Shown in pieces: positions 11,556 through 35,760 of a stretch of 64,000 bases of DNA (within the stretch, counting starts at the first letter, position 1; each line of letters begins with the position of its first letter). Under the pieces are notes generated by a model. The model ran no database searches and was not told where the DNA came from. It saw only the letters and a program-made list of their open reading frames with translations. The position numbers and the translations under genes are program-made. Source of the stretch: Salminus brasiliensis (Eukaryota; Chordata; Actinopteri; Characiformes; Bryconidae); contig NC_132878.1 of assembly GCF_030463535.1 (NCBI RefSeq), positions 32,197,761 to 32,261,760 on the forward strand, in the 5' to 3' direction.

Positions 11556-14500
11556 GGAATTTCTTCTCCAGTGCAGAACATGCCTGCAAGTTTAATTAGG
11601 ATGTTACATGATCACTAAAACCCTGCACACAGATACCCTGCTCTGGTTACACATGTGTACACACACACACACACATAAAGAGAGAGAGGCATAAACAACA
11701 GCCTTGAAGTGATAAAATCAAATATAGCCTGCGTAGTTTTCCCTCTTTCCCCAAAAATGTAGTCAATCTGTCAAGACATGTCTGGTGTCTAAGTCTGAGG
11801 CTTCTTTAGTGTTGCACTAGAGCCATGAGCAAGTGCAAGTGTATACCCTATTAATCAGCATTGTGCTATCTTCTTGCCTAAATCGCCACCTACTTGACTC
11901 ACTGTTAACTATAAACATGGACTGGACAGTGCACATCTAAACACTTCTTTAAGTCTGAATGTGTGGTGTTGTGGTGACCCTGCTGAGCAAGTCCACCTGC
12001 TGTCATGGACGGTGTTGTTCCGTAGTCTAAAATCACTCATGAGTTTCCCACATTTTTACACAAATATCACATACTGTAAAATGCTACATAGCTCATGTTA
12101 GCTTAGCTGTCTAAGATGTTTCATACAAAACATATAAAAAAAATAATTTTAAAGGGGGCCTACAGAGGTTAAGTTAGCTGAACAAAGAGCTTGTGTCCTT
12201 TATTATTTTATATAGGCTCCTGATATTGCATACAGTAGCTGTCCCTGTCTAAGTAGCAGCATTACAACAAGAGGCTCTTGTGGGAGTAAAAAATAATCAG
12301 CTAGCTTGGTAGTTTCTTCTAAGAAATAAGATGTTAAAGAAAATACAGCGTGATGTACGCTGGCGGTAATCAGTGAGGCTATTACTGCAGTAGTGGATGA
12401 CTTTAGGGCGGCAGGGGCACCACTACAGTCACCACACTACACGTTTCTCCATCTTTATTGATAACTGTGATGCACACAAAATCAGAAAGCCCAAGAGCAA
12501 GTCTAGTAGAGATTACTGAACTAATAGACACTTGGTTTGAGGCAAGTGTGTGATGCTCCATGTCATGCAGCTCCAGTGCAAAAATGAAAAAAGCAAACCA
12601 AACAAGCTGCACCATGGCTGGTCAACGATTAAATCACAGAAATCTGTCTAGAATAAGTCCACATAACACATTTCTTCTTAAACTATCACTTTAAATAATG
12701 CAGAGTCAACCTGCCACTGAACATGGCATGAAAACAGCCCAAACCTCCAGTTTCCCCCTTCCCCCCAAAAAAACCTACTCTCACTTCGCCTGTTTTCTAA
12801 GTCTCTCTCCTTTTCTTCCTCTTGACCCCAGGTCAGGACTTTACGTTCAGAAGCCAGACGTGGGCGGGATCTCAAACAGCCCAGTTCTCAGCAAATCAGA
12901 AAACTGCAGGTAAGATCATGAGGTGTTCCAGCCTGCTGATTGGCTGTTTTAAAAACAGCTGAAACATGGGGGCAAGCTGGCCAAATAGGCCAAAGAAACA
13001 AAGGGAATTAGTCATTTCCCCCTGCTCTAGCCTTCCATTCCAAATCATTTTGTAATAACAATACTTAGCGTTATTTTTATACCACCGTTCATAGATAAAT
13101 GGAGCTCAGTATGCTTCACTGAAAGGTGAAAAAAATAAAAGAGATTTTATCAGATTATGAAGCATTTTGTTGGTTAAGTAGCTACCCTTGATTGCAGAAA
13201 CACACAAAATTGTCACCACTAAGTTAGCTGAGGTTCAACAACAGTTCCTCATACACTAGGTCTAGTCCTTGTGAATGGATCTATGTTAAATTTCATAGCT
13301 AATGTATTTAATTATGATGTATTTTGCCAGCTCGTCTTCAAAAAACGCTACCATGTGTAGCTACATATGTGCATTCAGCAACTCATTTTGGTCACATATT
13401 TAATCCAATATTTTTCCGCAATGTCTGCACCAATGAAAGAAGGCCCTCCACATTCAACACAGCTCCTAAACATACATAAACACACATTCATCTACCCTCT
13501 GCCTGATTGTCCAGTACACGGCATCTTGTATGTCTGTAGAATACCCTTATTTAACCAACAGCTGTGATCACATTGTAGTAAAGTCCTTGTCTATATAGTA
13601 ATGTCTTTTGTATTTTTTCCTTGAAATTTACTCACATTATTTGTGTGGTTCTATGTGTCAAAAACGGAACAGGCAGAGGTAAAATGTGCTGCTTTTTGAG
13701 ACATCATGAAAACAATGAATTCCAAGTGGAATGTATCTCATTGAAATTCTCAGTATGCTATGCTGTATTTGTGAGTTAAACACTGAATCGGAAATGAAAC
13801 TAAGCTAGTTCAGTGTTTCTCTTGATGATAGGTAGGCATGCGGGAGGGGAAACTTATTGGTTAATATTATTTTTTCCCCGCCCACTGGTACAAGGTCATT
13901 ACATTTTAATGACAGCTTACAGGAAAACAATTATTTAGAGTTTCTTAACATGACCAGACACATGAACTAACGGCCCATTCTGAATTCAGAGGGACTTAAT
14001 AGTGACTGGGAACTTGGGAAAGGCCAATGAATGAGGAAATAGGATGATGAACTCTGAATAAAGTGTGTGTGTGTGCTGAGTCATTGCTATTGTGTAATAC
14101 TGTAGTAGTGCTGAATGGGCAGCCTGGTGTAATTGGCTAGATGGCTGGCATGAAAATCATATGAGAGCTGGCGTGATTACAAACTGAGAACTGAGCCAGC
14201 TTATAAGGTTCTACAGCGCACTCATTTGCACACACATACACACACACACAAAGGAAAGAAGGATTCTTTAACCATTTTTAGTGCTGTAAACAACCATCCC
14301 ATAAAGGGATATATAAAGAACCATCTACAAGAGACTTGTCATTGTATTGAAATCCACTTAAGCATCCAAATAGTTCTGTCAGCTGTCATGGCTCTATGGT
14401 TATTTCCAAATAAGCTTTAAAGAACCAACTTGATGGGTAAAATACATCACTGTACGATGTAAACCCACACATGTAGGCACATCTATTTGACTATCCCAGT

Positions 14501-14636
14501 TATCCCAGGTTTAAAAAAAAGTGTTCTCCAGTTCTCCTGCTTATCAAAGCAGGGTTTGGTGTGCACTAGTTCACTGTAGGGAAACCTACAGACTCACATT
14601 TCTTGATGGTGATAGAAACCAGGGGTCACCATTTGA

Positions 14637-14638
<2 letters not shown>

Positions 14639-14695
<57 letters not shown>
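14639..14695. repeat. (AC)n microsatellite
   Basis: Perfect AC run, about 28 units, intergenic. Confidence 0.95.
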
Positions 14696-14697
<2 letters not shown>

Positions 14698-15296
14698 TAC
14701 AGCCATTTATATTTATTTATTATCAAAACCCACCAGTGAATCTAGTGAAACCAGTGAGTCTTCTGGGGTTCGAATCTAATGATAACAGTAAAATAGTGGA
14801 AAATCCAGAAAAATATATGAGGCCCTATTTTTCCTTGAAACATCCTATGACTCAGTGTTACCACAGTTTTTTAAAATCCACACCCTTTACAGAACCATGG
14901 TAAAACAGTGTGTCAGACATCAGATAGTATAGCCATAACCACTCTATGTAAAACAAACCTTTGGTAAGAGAACTTTTTAAACTTTCACACTATGTAATCA
15001 TACCATTTTTTTAATGAAGTAGGTGAAGATATGACTATAGTAACTGGTGGCCAAAAGATTAGAGTCATAGTCTCAAAGCTGAAAAGCTTTGCACACCGTC
15101 CTGACTTCAGACACCACACATCGGCTGTCTTGGCTGATGAAGCCCTGTACAACACTGATCTTTCACCAAACTGTTCCTTTTAAAATCCAGCCACACATGC
15201 TGTGTTTACTTCATGCAGAACACATGGGCTCTGGTGGCAGGCCAACACACTGGTACTGCTGCAGTGGGCAGTGGAGGCAGATAAACAGAACTTTAC

Positions 15297-15404
15297 CCAG
15301 GACCAGCTGGAGTCAATGGCATCTGGATCATCCTGGAGGTCCTCCAAACCGTCGAGAGCTGTCACCATTTGCCTCTCCTGCTCACTCTCACTCTCCTTCT
15401 CCAT
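15297..15404 (-). CDS. possible unassigned minus-strand coding exon (acidic peptide)
   Basis: A minus-strand open frame reads MEKESESEQERQMVTALDGL then EDLQDDPDAIDSSWSW, ending exactly in phase 0 at a good donor (CTGG|GTAAAG, with GT at 15296-15295). The ATG at 15404 has G at -3 and G at +4. The frame stays open upstream to about 15490 (RTCVTPKQEPTTGAAASRQAER) before entering a GA microsatellite. Residue composition looks protein-like, but I recognise no family and found no partner exons. It does not match SPATA17, the neighbour expected head to head with GPATCH2 in mammals. It may be a chance frame. Confidence 0.25.
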
Positions 15405-15513
15405 AACATCAGCTTCACGCTCAGCTTGCCTGCTTGCTGCTGCGCCTGTTGTGGGTTCTTGTTTTGGGGTCACACAGGTCCTCTCTATTGCAGTGTGAAT
15501 AAATGGATTCAAT

Positions 15514-15515
<2 letters not shown>

Positions 15516-15541
<26 letters not shown>
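15516..15541. repeat. (GA)n microsatellite
   Basis: Perfect GA run upstream of gpatch2. Confidence 0.9.
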
Positions 15542-15544
<3 letters not shown>

Positions 15545-15749
15545 AATGGTTGTCACCTCTTTGAGTGGTGCTGTCTGTCTCAGTTGGGTGTTTTGGGCTC
15601 TTAAAGGACACAGGGAGTGAGGGGGAACTACTTACTATATTTACCTGACAGACATCTAAATGTGTGTGTGTGGTAACCTGAGAGGGTCTGCGTCTTAGTG
15701 TAACTCCAGTGATAGGACTTCTCAAGCATTTGATTCCCATGCCAGAGCG

Positions 15750-15791
<42 letters not shown>

Positions 15792-15792
15792 T
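15750..15792. repeat. (CT)n(CA)n compound microsatellite
   Basis: A CT run of 12 units followed directly by a CA run of 9 units. Confidence 0.9.
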
Positions 15793-15927
15793 ACACATAC
15801 TATGCTATGTGCCATACTATGTTCTGACATGAGCAGTGACGCTCTACCACAAACTGTCCTGACTCTCAATCATTCTTGAAAAGGCTGAAAGTGTGTAAAA
15901 GGTTCCATCAGTAATCCGACACACATA

Positions 15928-15928
<1 letters not shown>

Positions 15929-15968
<40 letters not shown>
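15929..15968. repeat. (CA)n microsatellite
   Basis: Perfect CA run, about 20 units, upstream of gpatch2. Confidence 0.95.
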
Positions 15969-15972
<4 letters not shown>

Positions 15973-16221
15973 TATCCATCACCTGCACTGTTCTGTATAT
16001 GGCATAAGAACCATTTACATCATGGTGCTTAAGACTCATACAAAATGACTTATAGACACTGGTTCATCCTCTAATTTCACTGGGACTGCACCTCAGCCCA
16101 GTGTAAGGATAGCAAGTCTGAGCAGTCTTAAGCTTAATTGATTTGAATGGCAAGTAGGCCACCTAGTGGCCACGGGGTGCACTTCACACTCTTTAACTTA
16201 ACCTTGCATTATTACTAGCAG

Positions 16222-16243
16222 TATTATTATTATTATTATTATT
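16222..16243. repeat. (ATT)n microsatellite
   Basis: Short perfect trinucleotide run just upstream of the gpatch2 promoter region. Confidence 0.85.
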
Positions 16244-16349
16244 AGACCTACCAGCCTACTACTACAACTCTACTAATATATGACGGTATTTGATGTATAT
16301 TGAAAATTGTTTAAAATATTCAAAGGATGTATTGTTGCCTGAAGAAACG

Positions 16350-16548
16350 GCACGGACTTTTATTTTGTCAGCCGCTGCCACACCCCGCGCCCGGCTGGAG
16401 ATGGGACTTTTAACTAAGGCAGCTCGTTTCCTTTGCTTTAATGCGAGCCACTATGGTGGCCTCCTTGTTCCAGCCCGTCCATCGCTTTTGTATTTTTTAA
16501 TATTTTTCTTTCCCCATAAGATATCACTTGGTTTCTAGGGTGGGGTTA
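16350..16548 (+). promoter_or_regulatory. gpatch2 promoter / 5' UTR region
   Basis: A locally GC-rich stretch (CCGCGCCCGGCTGG near 16385) directly upstream of the gpatch2 start codon, in otherwise AT-rich DNA. No TATA box is evident and the TSS cannot be placed. GC-rich sequence continues into intron 1, as usual for a CpG-type promoter. Confidence 0.5.
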
Positions 16549-28135
<11,587 letters not shown>

Positions 28136-29834
28136 GCCCCAGGCTTCAGAGGGAGCCAGAGCCAGAGCAGGCCGCATCACAGGCCTCGCGCAGAAAAGAG
28201 AGAGACTCTGAGCCCATCGGTCGCTGCCACCGCTGCCCCCCCCTCTGTTTTGGGCACCGCCTGTGGCAGCCAGCTTGCAGAGGGCAGCAGTGAGGTGGCA
28301 CCATGCGGAGGCACTAAATGAGAGGAGAACACAGAGACGGTGTGGTGAAGGAATGAAATCCCGGACGGCTCTCAATTTAAGTTCTATGCGGCAATATTGC
28401 ATAGGGCATTCTCTCAAGGAATCGAGGAAGCGAGGAAAAAAAAAACCTACAGAGCAGCCAGTGAAAAACTGAGAAACAAATTTACACTCATACAGTGTGA
28501 ACGGTAGTGCTTAGAAGGCTAGGATCCATTTTTTTCCCCCCATATAAATACATTAAGATAGTAATGCTAGACTGGGAAATGGAAAGAAATCAATACCTGA
28601 TTGATTTGGGATCTGTTTATATTGTATTTCTATCTCCTGCCAACCATTTTTAGCTTTCCCTATGCTAAACCACCAACTGAATGCCATAGGATGTGTCCTT
28701 AATCAAGTTCATACGTTAATTGTGCAGATGTTATACTGGGCCTGCTGCATATCGAGATGGGGCCATATGTTTGTGAAGTTGAGTAAGCAGTGTTTTGCTG
28801 GAATATGGGAAAAGTGCAGACTCTCTGGAGTTTTGATCTGTGTTATTTTTGACTTGGTTAATAATTTTATTACTTTCCCTAATCTACCACATGTTGCCAG
28901 CACTTGGGTAGAACATCAACGGGCTGCCCAATCCAACACTGTTGTATTTTATTTATGATTATTTTTTAAAGGAATTATGTGTTGTCTGTCAATGTTTTAA
29001 AATGAGTTGAGCCAAATGTGATGGTGTCATTTACTGATCATGTAACGTTCTGTAATGTGGATTTCTACAGATCATTTGTAGCAGCCCGAACTGTGGCTTT
29101 CTTGTTTATTTACTGTGTAGGGTTGCTTCTGATGAATCATGATGTCCAAAAGTGTGCTCCATCCAATGCCTTTCCTATTAACACCATCAAAGAAGAAGAA
29201 ACGCTGCAGGAGCTGGTGCTTACAAGCTTTTGGGTATATAGCGTAGTTGGTTGTTGGCTAATCTGTCAAGATGTCTTCTACTCGAGAGCGATGGTCAACT
29301 TGTCCACTTATCTTAGTCACTCATCAATGGTTTGATTAATTTTACCTATGCTTGAAACGACAGAGTGCTGGTGTAGGATCAGTTTTTATTTTGATGTGGG
29401 ATTTAAGCTCGGCTCGAGATAATGAGGATGTAGACGTGCTGAATCTCTGATTTATATATCATGTGCAAGTATAGCAGCTGTTGTGGGATGAATCGAAGCC
29501 CAGTAGACTGATGCCTGATAACTTGTTTTTATTCCCCCCCCCCCCCAATCCTTTGCACTCCTCTGCTGCCTGAAAATGAATATGCGACATCTACCAAGCT
29601 ACTGATTAAATGACCAATTTGACACGTCCATGTTGTAGGGAGTTTTGCAGGTCAGGAAAACTATGCCATACTTGATCAGTTGTGTGTTGCCATGTTAAGT
29701 AGTGGAGGGGAGTGGATCAAGGCTACTTTAGCAGCTGTATTGAGGTGTGTGTGTGTGTGTGTCTGTGTGTGTGTGTGTCTGTGTGTGCGTGCGCACTAAT
29801 TAGTGTCAACAGTGTGTAGCTGCCATTGTAAGCA

Positions 29835-29836
<2 letters not shown>

Positions 29837-29871
<35 letters not shown>
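29837..29871 (+). repeat. poly(T) tract
   Basis: Uninterrupted run of about 35 T in the presumed gpatch2 3' UTR. It could be the poly(A) tail of a minus-strand retroposon, but no body was recognised. Confidence 0.9.
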
Positions 29872-29875
<4 letters not shown>

Positions 29876-30329
29876 CAAACAATTGACATTTAATGATTCT
29901 GGTAATGGAGCAAGTCACATATCAAAACCCAATGGCTAATTTGGAATATCAAGGCCTGCCCTGTCCTGTGTGGGTGTTTTTGTGTTTTGTTTTTTTAGTT
30001 TGTTTTTTTCGATGAGCAGATTTTATTTAAAAAAAAACCTAAATTATCAAGGTGTGGTATTGCTGTAACTCTCTGAAACCTGAGCTGAGAGTTTGCAGAA
30101 ATATGGCCTGGCTTTGTTGAGCCGAGTGCACTGTTGACCCACCAACGTCTCCAGTGTAACTGAAGTGTTTCTGTGGTTGCCATAACGCCTCTGTACTACA
30201 ATCAGCTTGGTACTAGTTTCCTGGTGACTAAATCAAACCAATGAGGTCCCACTCTGCTGTATTACAAAGTGACTGAGGCAGACACGTGTTACTGAGCCTT
30301 CAAGAAATACAGAAGAATGTAGAAGGTTC

Positions 30330-30830
30330 TGCAGACTGCTGAGATTTTAGTATCTAGTTCTAAACCTTGCTCAGGTTCTAGAGTTTGCTGGTCTAGGACC
30401 TCGTTCTTGAATTTGCGCAGGCTCTGGGATCCATTGAGGTTCACAGAGGCCACAGAATGTTTCAAAATTTGAGGTTCTAGAATCTGCAAAGGGTCCTGGA
30501 TCCCCTGGATTGAGTTCTAAGTTTCTGAAGGTCTAGAGTTTGCTTTTCTGGGGTCTGTCTGAGATTCATGAATTCTAGAAAGCTGTCAGAATTCTAAAAT
30601 CTGCTAAGGCTCCAGGATCCTCTGGGGTGCAGGAGTCTTGCAAATCAAAATCTGCTGTGGGTTAAGGAGCGTCAAAGTTCTAGAGTTTCATGAAGTTCTA
30701 GAATCTGCCAGAGCTCTAGCATCTGCTGAGGCTCCAGGATCCTCTGGGATTCTTCAGTCCTACAGGGTTCTATAGAATCTGCTGAGGCTGCAGATTCCAC
30801 TGAGGTTCCTGAATCTTTGAGCCTTTACTT
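30330..30830 (+). repeat. degenerate tandem repeat (GTTCTAGAATCTGC...GGATCC unit)
   Basis: Irregular recurrence of 'gttctagaatctgc', 'tctgctgaggctccaggatc' and 'cctctgggattc' modules, at least six times over about 500 bases. The units are diverged and vary in length. Confidence 0.75.
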
Positions 30831-30999
30831 AGATCAGCATTAAAATGTTGAGAATCGTTGAGTTGTCGCTGTGTTCTGGTTCTAGATATTTGTTGAAATG
30901 GTGAGACAAAGCTGGGATGTGTTAAACTCACTGTTGGTGAAGTTTTGTTCTGTGCTAATGGAAGTGAGACTCTTTCTAGCTGATGTTTAACTGAAAGCA

Positions 31000-31005
31000 A
31001 ATAAA
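31000..31005 (+). terminator. candidate gpatch2 polyadenylation signal AATAAA
   Basis: AATAAA in the context AAGCAAATAAAGTC, followed by GTGGTTCCTGTGTTTGTT. It is the best cleavage-signal candidate downstream of the gpatch2 stop. Alternative polyadenylation nearer the stop is possible. Confidence 0.45.
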
Positions 31006-31487
31006 GTCAGGAAATCTGTGGTTCCTGTGTTTGTTTATTCTGGCCACTGGTGTGAAAGTCTTGATACTATCTTTTATGCCTTTATACATGGTTGCTGTCT
31101 TTTTATTCATGCTATCTCGTTCTACATGATTTCTAGGAACGCACTGAAACCTGACTCCTCTCTCATTTGGCACTCAGCTAAAGGACTGTAGGTACGAAAA
31201 TACATACACACAGGACAGGTGCTGTTTTTGGCTTTGTTCTCTTGCCCTCCACCCCACCCCCAATCTCCATGGCGACAGTGGACACGCGGCTAGGTTGATA
31301 GATTTGTCCTTGAGAATATGGTGGAAGCTTGTATGTGGATTCCTTGAGTTCTGTAAGTTGCCCCACTTTTGTTCAATGCTGTTAATCAGAACCTTTAGGA
31401 GACATGATGCTGTGACTGAGACATCATAGGCAATCCAGCATGCTGAGGTGATGTCTGGTAAGCAATCAGTTGGGTTGCTGTTGCATA

Positions 31488-31513
31488 TTATTATTATTAT
31501 TATTATTATTATT
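31488..31513. repeat. (ATT)n microsatellite
   Basis: Perfect trinucleotide run followed by a short GT run and poly-G. Confidence 0.9.
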
Positions 31514-33691
31514 TATTTTTGTGTGTGTGTGTGTGTGGGGGGGGGCATTGCACAGCTTTATTGTCATAATTTGTGTTATTGCCAGTGTTGTATCTAATAC
31601 ACTTGCATTGCTGATTCTCACCCCAACCCCTCCCCTATATGCCTTGGTCAAGACACAGATGCTTAAGTTGACCAGCCGGTTGACTTGCCCAGTTAGGGTA
31701 AATCTAGGCGTGAACTAAGAAGTAATACAGAACAACACTGTGATACAATAGAATTGGAATATAATCAAGTTAGCTGTGCTTAATAGAACATGAGCAAATA
31801 AGCAGACCCCTTCAATCTACAGCCTCACATGTTATATTTGTCATAGAAAAATGTGATGTTTATACCTACCTAGCTATCCTGTATGCATAGTTATAGCTAT
31901 TCCGTGGACAGTGTTCTTTAGTAAGACTATGCGATGATGGCTCTGGGAGAAAGAAATACTACTCACTCATATCACCACAATTCAGTGGGTGAGTCAGTCT
32001 AACTGGCTATATAATCTTGTGCAGCGTTTAAGCTGCGCTAATGTTTGGCGTCCAATTCTGTTTACCCTAACTGCTCAACTCAACTAAGCGCTCACACATG
32101 CATTTCAGGGTAACACATGCATTTTGTCACACATCCACAGTTAACCAGAAATATAATTAGGGAGTGTAAAACTTAATTTTATTTATTTTTTGTTTATTTG
32201 TTTGTTTCTTATCTCAACGTTCTGTGAAGCTAGAAGGATGTGTACAATATACTTATGTTTTTTTATTATTATTCTAATTTTTATTGACAGTGATCTCCTT
32301 TTATACACAGTAAATATAACTGGCATTACACACTCTGTTCAATAGGGCGAAAAAGGTCAAACTGCTTAAAAAAAAAAGAAAAGTGCCAAGTTTATATGAC
32401 AGCTATTCGATCGCAGAGAAGGATGGACTGGTCAGTGTCTGTTAAAGTTAATTTACTGTACGAAAAGTTGTTTCAGTTAATAATTTATTAGTCCTCTGTT
32501 GCTTCAATGGGTATTATGTTGTCCTACCAAACTTAATCTTCCACTTAAAATGAGTTTCAAAGTATATCAAACTCTAGCATATGATCCACCTGTTTTCAGG
32601 CTGTTGCCAACAGTGAGCTGCATCATAAATAAGAGGCAGTATCTGTGTGTATTATGGGTGAAGGCTAAATTCTGAAGGATGTTCTTGTGAAACTGGAGCT
32701 TTCTGAGAGACATGGGTGTGCAGTTCTGTCATAATACATAGTATTCCATACATCTGTATTTCATTGCATAATGACCTGTGCAAACGAACGTTTGGTCATA
32801 CTACGTGTCGGAGAGGCTCAAATGTTTGTAACAAGCTTCCAGGCCTTCATTATCAAACTGAAACCTGAGGCATGACATCAACTGTGATTTAGATGTGCTG
32901 AAAGCTTTATAAATTCTCTGACTCTTCAAACCTTGTACTAAAACCCAAATGACGGACTCTTCTATGCAACGGTCTGAAGATCTGAGAATGAAAGTACTCA
33001 ATGCCCACAAGACTGGGGATGGAGTTATTTTATTATTTATTTATTTTTATTTTTAAATTTGTTGTATTTGTCAGCGAATTATATTAAAGCAACACTGTCT
33101 GATAACTGATACCTAGCTCAGCGTGCTGCTAACTGCACTTTGTAACTTTGGAGAAGCGGGCAGGATAATGCTCGCTGTATAACTGCGTAATATTTATGTA
33201 AAGTGTATTACTCAACCTCATTAGTCCACAAGCTCGTCCAGAAAAACATGTCCTTTAGTGGCGTCTCAAAGGGCGAATTCCACTTCCAGACTGTAGGGGC
33301 AGCCCTATTTTCCATAATGCTGCTTTAATCTCGAAAGAAAAAAGCTGCTTTCCACCAGATGTTGGACAACTTTAACTGATTTTGGCAAAACAACAAAAAT
33401 ATGGGATATCGACTCTTCTTTAAAGCAATTCAGATTTCTATGTTATTTGCCCTTTTAGGCTGTATAGGATAGAACTACCCCAAATGGTACACAAACAGGG
33501 CTGTCATCTGAATGATCGTTTCAGCCATTTCAGCAAATGGTCTGAAGCCTACAGGGGGTGAAGACGTGGAACGGATCAGACAAGGGCTGAAACTAAATTA
33601 TTAATTAGGCTAACTGATGGATGGATGGAGGGAGTGATCTGGATTGAAGCTGATCGCGTTTTCAGGGGAAATGACAATTTCTGTTTATGCC

Positions 33692-34152
33692 AGTGAGCCC
33701 AAACATTATGACCACGCACAGATCTCATAGTCAGCATTGCGAGAGATTTGCAGGCATAAAGACCTCAGCCACTTCCATGAGGGTCAAACCGTAATGGTCA
33801 GACCACTGGGTTGATGCGTCCCCCAAACGTCTTGCCTGCTTTGAGGAGTACCTACAGACAATAGTCTGAGGAGTATGTGGGACAACCCACATTGACAAGG
33901 GTGTTGGGCACATATATTGCTGCGTGAGAGGGGTTGAATCAGGACTAAACCAACAGAAGGGCATTGTGGGTTAAAAAACGTATGCTTATGGGATGTGGAA
34001 TGTGTTACAAAACACAGTGCAGCGTCCTCTGCTGTGTATTAGGTTCACGTAGCTGCAGATGGGTTCGAGTACCCATGCTGACCCCTGTCCACGGTATATT
34101 TAAAAAATAATTTAAAAAGCATTTTGGGTAGTCATAATGTTTTGAATCATCA
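33692..34152 (+). mobile_element. internally deleted Tc1/mariner-like element
   Basis: The ends form terminal inverted repeats: AGTGAGCCCAAACATTATGA on the left and GTCATAATGTTTTGAATCAT on the right. Inside, 'aaagacctcagccacttcca' to 'cgtaatggtcagaccactgg' translates as a decayed Tc1 transposase N-terminus (KDLSHFHEGQTVMVRPLG). 'gtacccatgctgacccctgt' is another Tc1 landmark. Most of the catalytic region is missing. Confidence 0.8.
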
Positions 34153-35149
34153 GGTGTGTGTATTATAATGCAGCTGAAATGCTTTACAGATATTGTCCTG
34201 TGAACCGTCTCACCACTATGACTTTTTGAGTGCCACCAGCTGTACTGATAAACTAGGAGCTGGATGGGAATTGAAAATACTGGCCTTTCTCCAGGGGCAC
34301 ACTGGAAATGGCTAATCTAACACCCTCGCCAACAACCACGATGGACTGTGTTTTCGTATTTTTATAGGGTTACTTACTTGCTGGCTTAAGGATAACATGA
34401 GCTGATGTGCTTCTGCTATTGATTAGCTTAAGGAATGGCGTGTATTCATCTGTTTACAAGCACCTGACAGCTGAGCAGGCCGGAGCAATAGGATTCAGGC
34501 TGCTGTCAGTGTCAGCAGCCTTTCACTGTTCTGCTCCCAGTAATTGATGGATGGAGGGAGTAATCTAGATTTAAGTTGATCAAGTTTGCCAAGAGACAGA
34601 ATGTTTGTGTGTGTGTGTGTGTGTTTGTGTGTGGCTTAAGTTAATCAAGCTAATTTGGTCTCTTCAGTGTGCGTGTGTATGTTCGTTCTCCAGCAGGGAA
34701 AGGAGCCTTACCCAAAGCTGATGTCCCAGCTGGTGGTGTGTCCTGAGCCATGCTGTTGTGCGTCTTCCTTTCACAGACACATACACATTCACACACACAC
34801 ACATGCACACACATTTATCTCCATTTACTATAGCTATGGGTTCAGAGATATCTTTCCTTTAGTGCTGATGAAGGGCCAAATGTCTCCTGCAATCGCTCCT
34901 TAACTTACAACGATCTTTTGTCAAAATAAAGGCTTCAAAGTTAGAGAAGGCTGTAAGGAGATTTTCAAGTGGTAGTTTACTCAGCTCGTGCTGTGATTAA
35001 GAAACGGCAGGGTGGAGGGCATACACGATATTCAGAGAGCTTCGAATTTAGCACACTCTAGAGTGGAGGTGCACTGTTCTACTGTGCAGTGACACCTGCA
35101 CAAATATGACCTTCATAGGGCAGTCATTAGAGGAAATCCTGTATCCTCT

Positions 35150-35760
35150 CCACAAAGGTCAGCATCAGAAGTTTTCAAAGGAAGCTCTTAACAAGCCTGA
35201 TGTGTTTGGGGAAAAAAACTTGTGAACTGAAGAAGCTAAAACAGATTTTTGTATGCAGTTAGCAAATGTATGTTTGGAGAAATAAGCAGAATTTCATGAA
35301 AAGGGCACCTTTCCAACTGTTAAGCGACAGTGTGGATGGATCAGGCTTTGGGCTTGTGTTGCAGCCAGTGGCACAGGAAACATCTCACTGGTAGAGGAAG
35401 GAATGGAGTCAATCAAACACTAGAGAATTCTGAAAACAGACATCACACCTTCTGTAAAAAAGCTGAAGATGGAAAGATGATCCTAAAGACACCTCAACAT
35501 CCACAACGGACTACCTCACAAGGTGCAAGCTGAAAGTTTTGCCATGACTCTCACAGTCCCCAGACCCCAGTGGATTGACCTTCAACAAGCTGTGCAGCAA
35601 GATGACCCAAGAACAGAACTACATACCTTCTGCAAAGATCCTGAAAGACTTTTAGCTGCTACAGTAAGGGTTTGCAGGCAAGGATTTCTAACAAAGGAGA
35701 TGTTGCTCAGTCCTGACTCTGAACGGTGCCACAATGGTGATTTAGATTTTTAGTTTCTGT
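35150..35760 (+). pseudogene. decayed Tc1/mariner-like transposase
   Basis: One frame from about 35352 gives ACVAASGTGNISLVEEGMES. A different frame from 35476 gives DDPKDTSTSTTDYLTRCKLK followed by VLP and a stop. These are the segment before the last catalytic Asp and the D-P-K-x-T-S motif region of a Tc1-like DDE transposase, out of frame with each other. The copy is frameshifted, contains stops and cannot be active. It is a different Tc1 lineage from the element at 33.7 kb. Confidence 0.8.

Larger units (their letters stand above)
7650..16200. other. intergenic region between lpin1 and gpatch2
   Basis: No gene was recognised with confidence. It contains several dinucleotide microsatellites, a teleost interspersed repeat (about 10153-10680), a CCAGC-rich palindromic repeat (about 9260-9480) and one possible minus-strand exon at 15297-15404, listed separately. 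The rest is AT-rich with only short random open frames. Confidence 0.6.
28136..31025 (+). other. gpatch2: gpatch2 3' UTR (probable)
   Basis: No further exon follows the stop. The first well-placed AATAAA is at 31000-31005, followed within about 25 bases by a GT-rich stretch typical of a downstream element. The region holds a (GT)n tract (about 29745-29790), a 35-base poly-T (29837-29871) and a degenerate repeat (about 30330-30830). The open frames at 28001-28417 (minus) and 29018-29335 (plus) have no support. Confidence 0.45.

Noticed and set aside
15180..15869. 229-codon minus-strand frame taken as one gene
   Set aside because: It runs through (GA)n and (CT)n(CA)n microsatellites (poly-RE, poly-VC). 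Only the part at 15297-15404 is kept, as a low-confidence exon.
29018..29335. 105-codon frame in the gpatch2 3' UTR as a separate gene
   Set aside because: No recognised domain, poor codon pattern and no promoter; more likely chance in the UTR.
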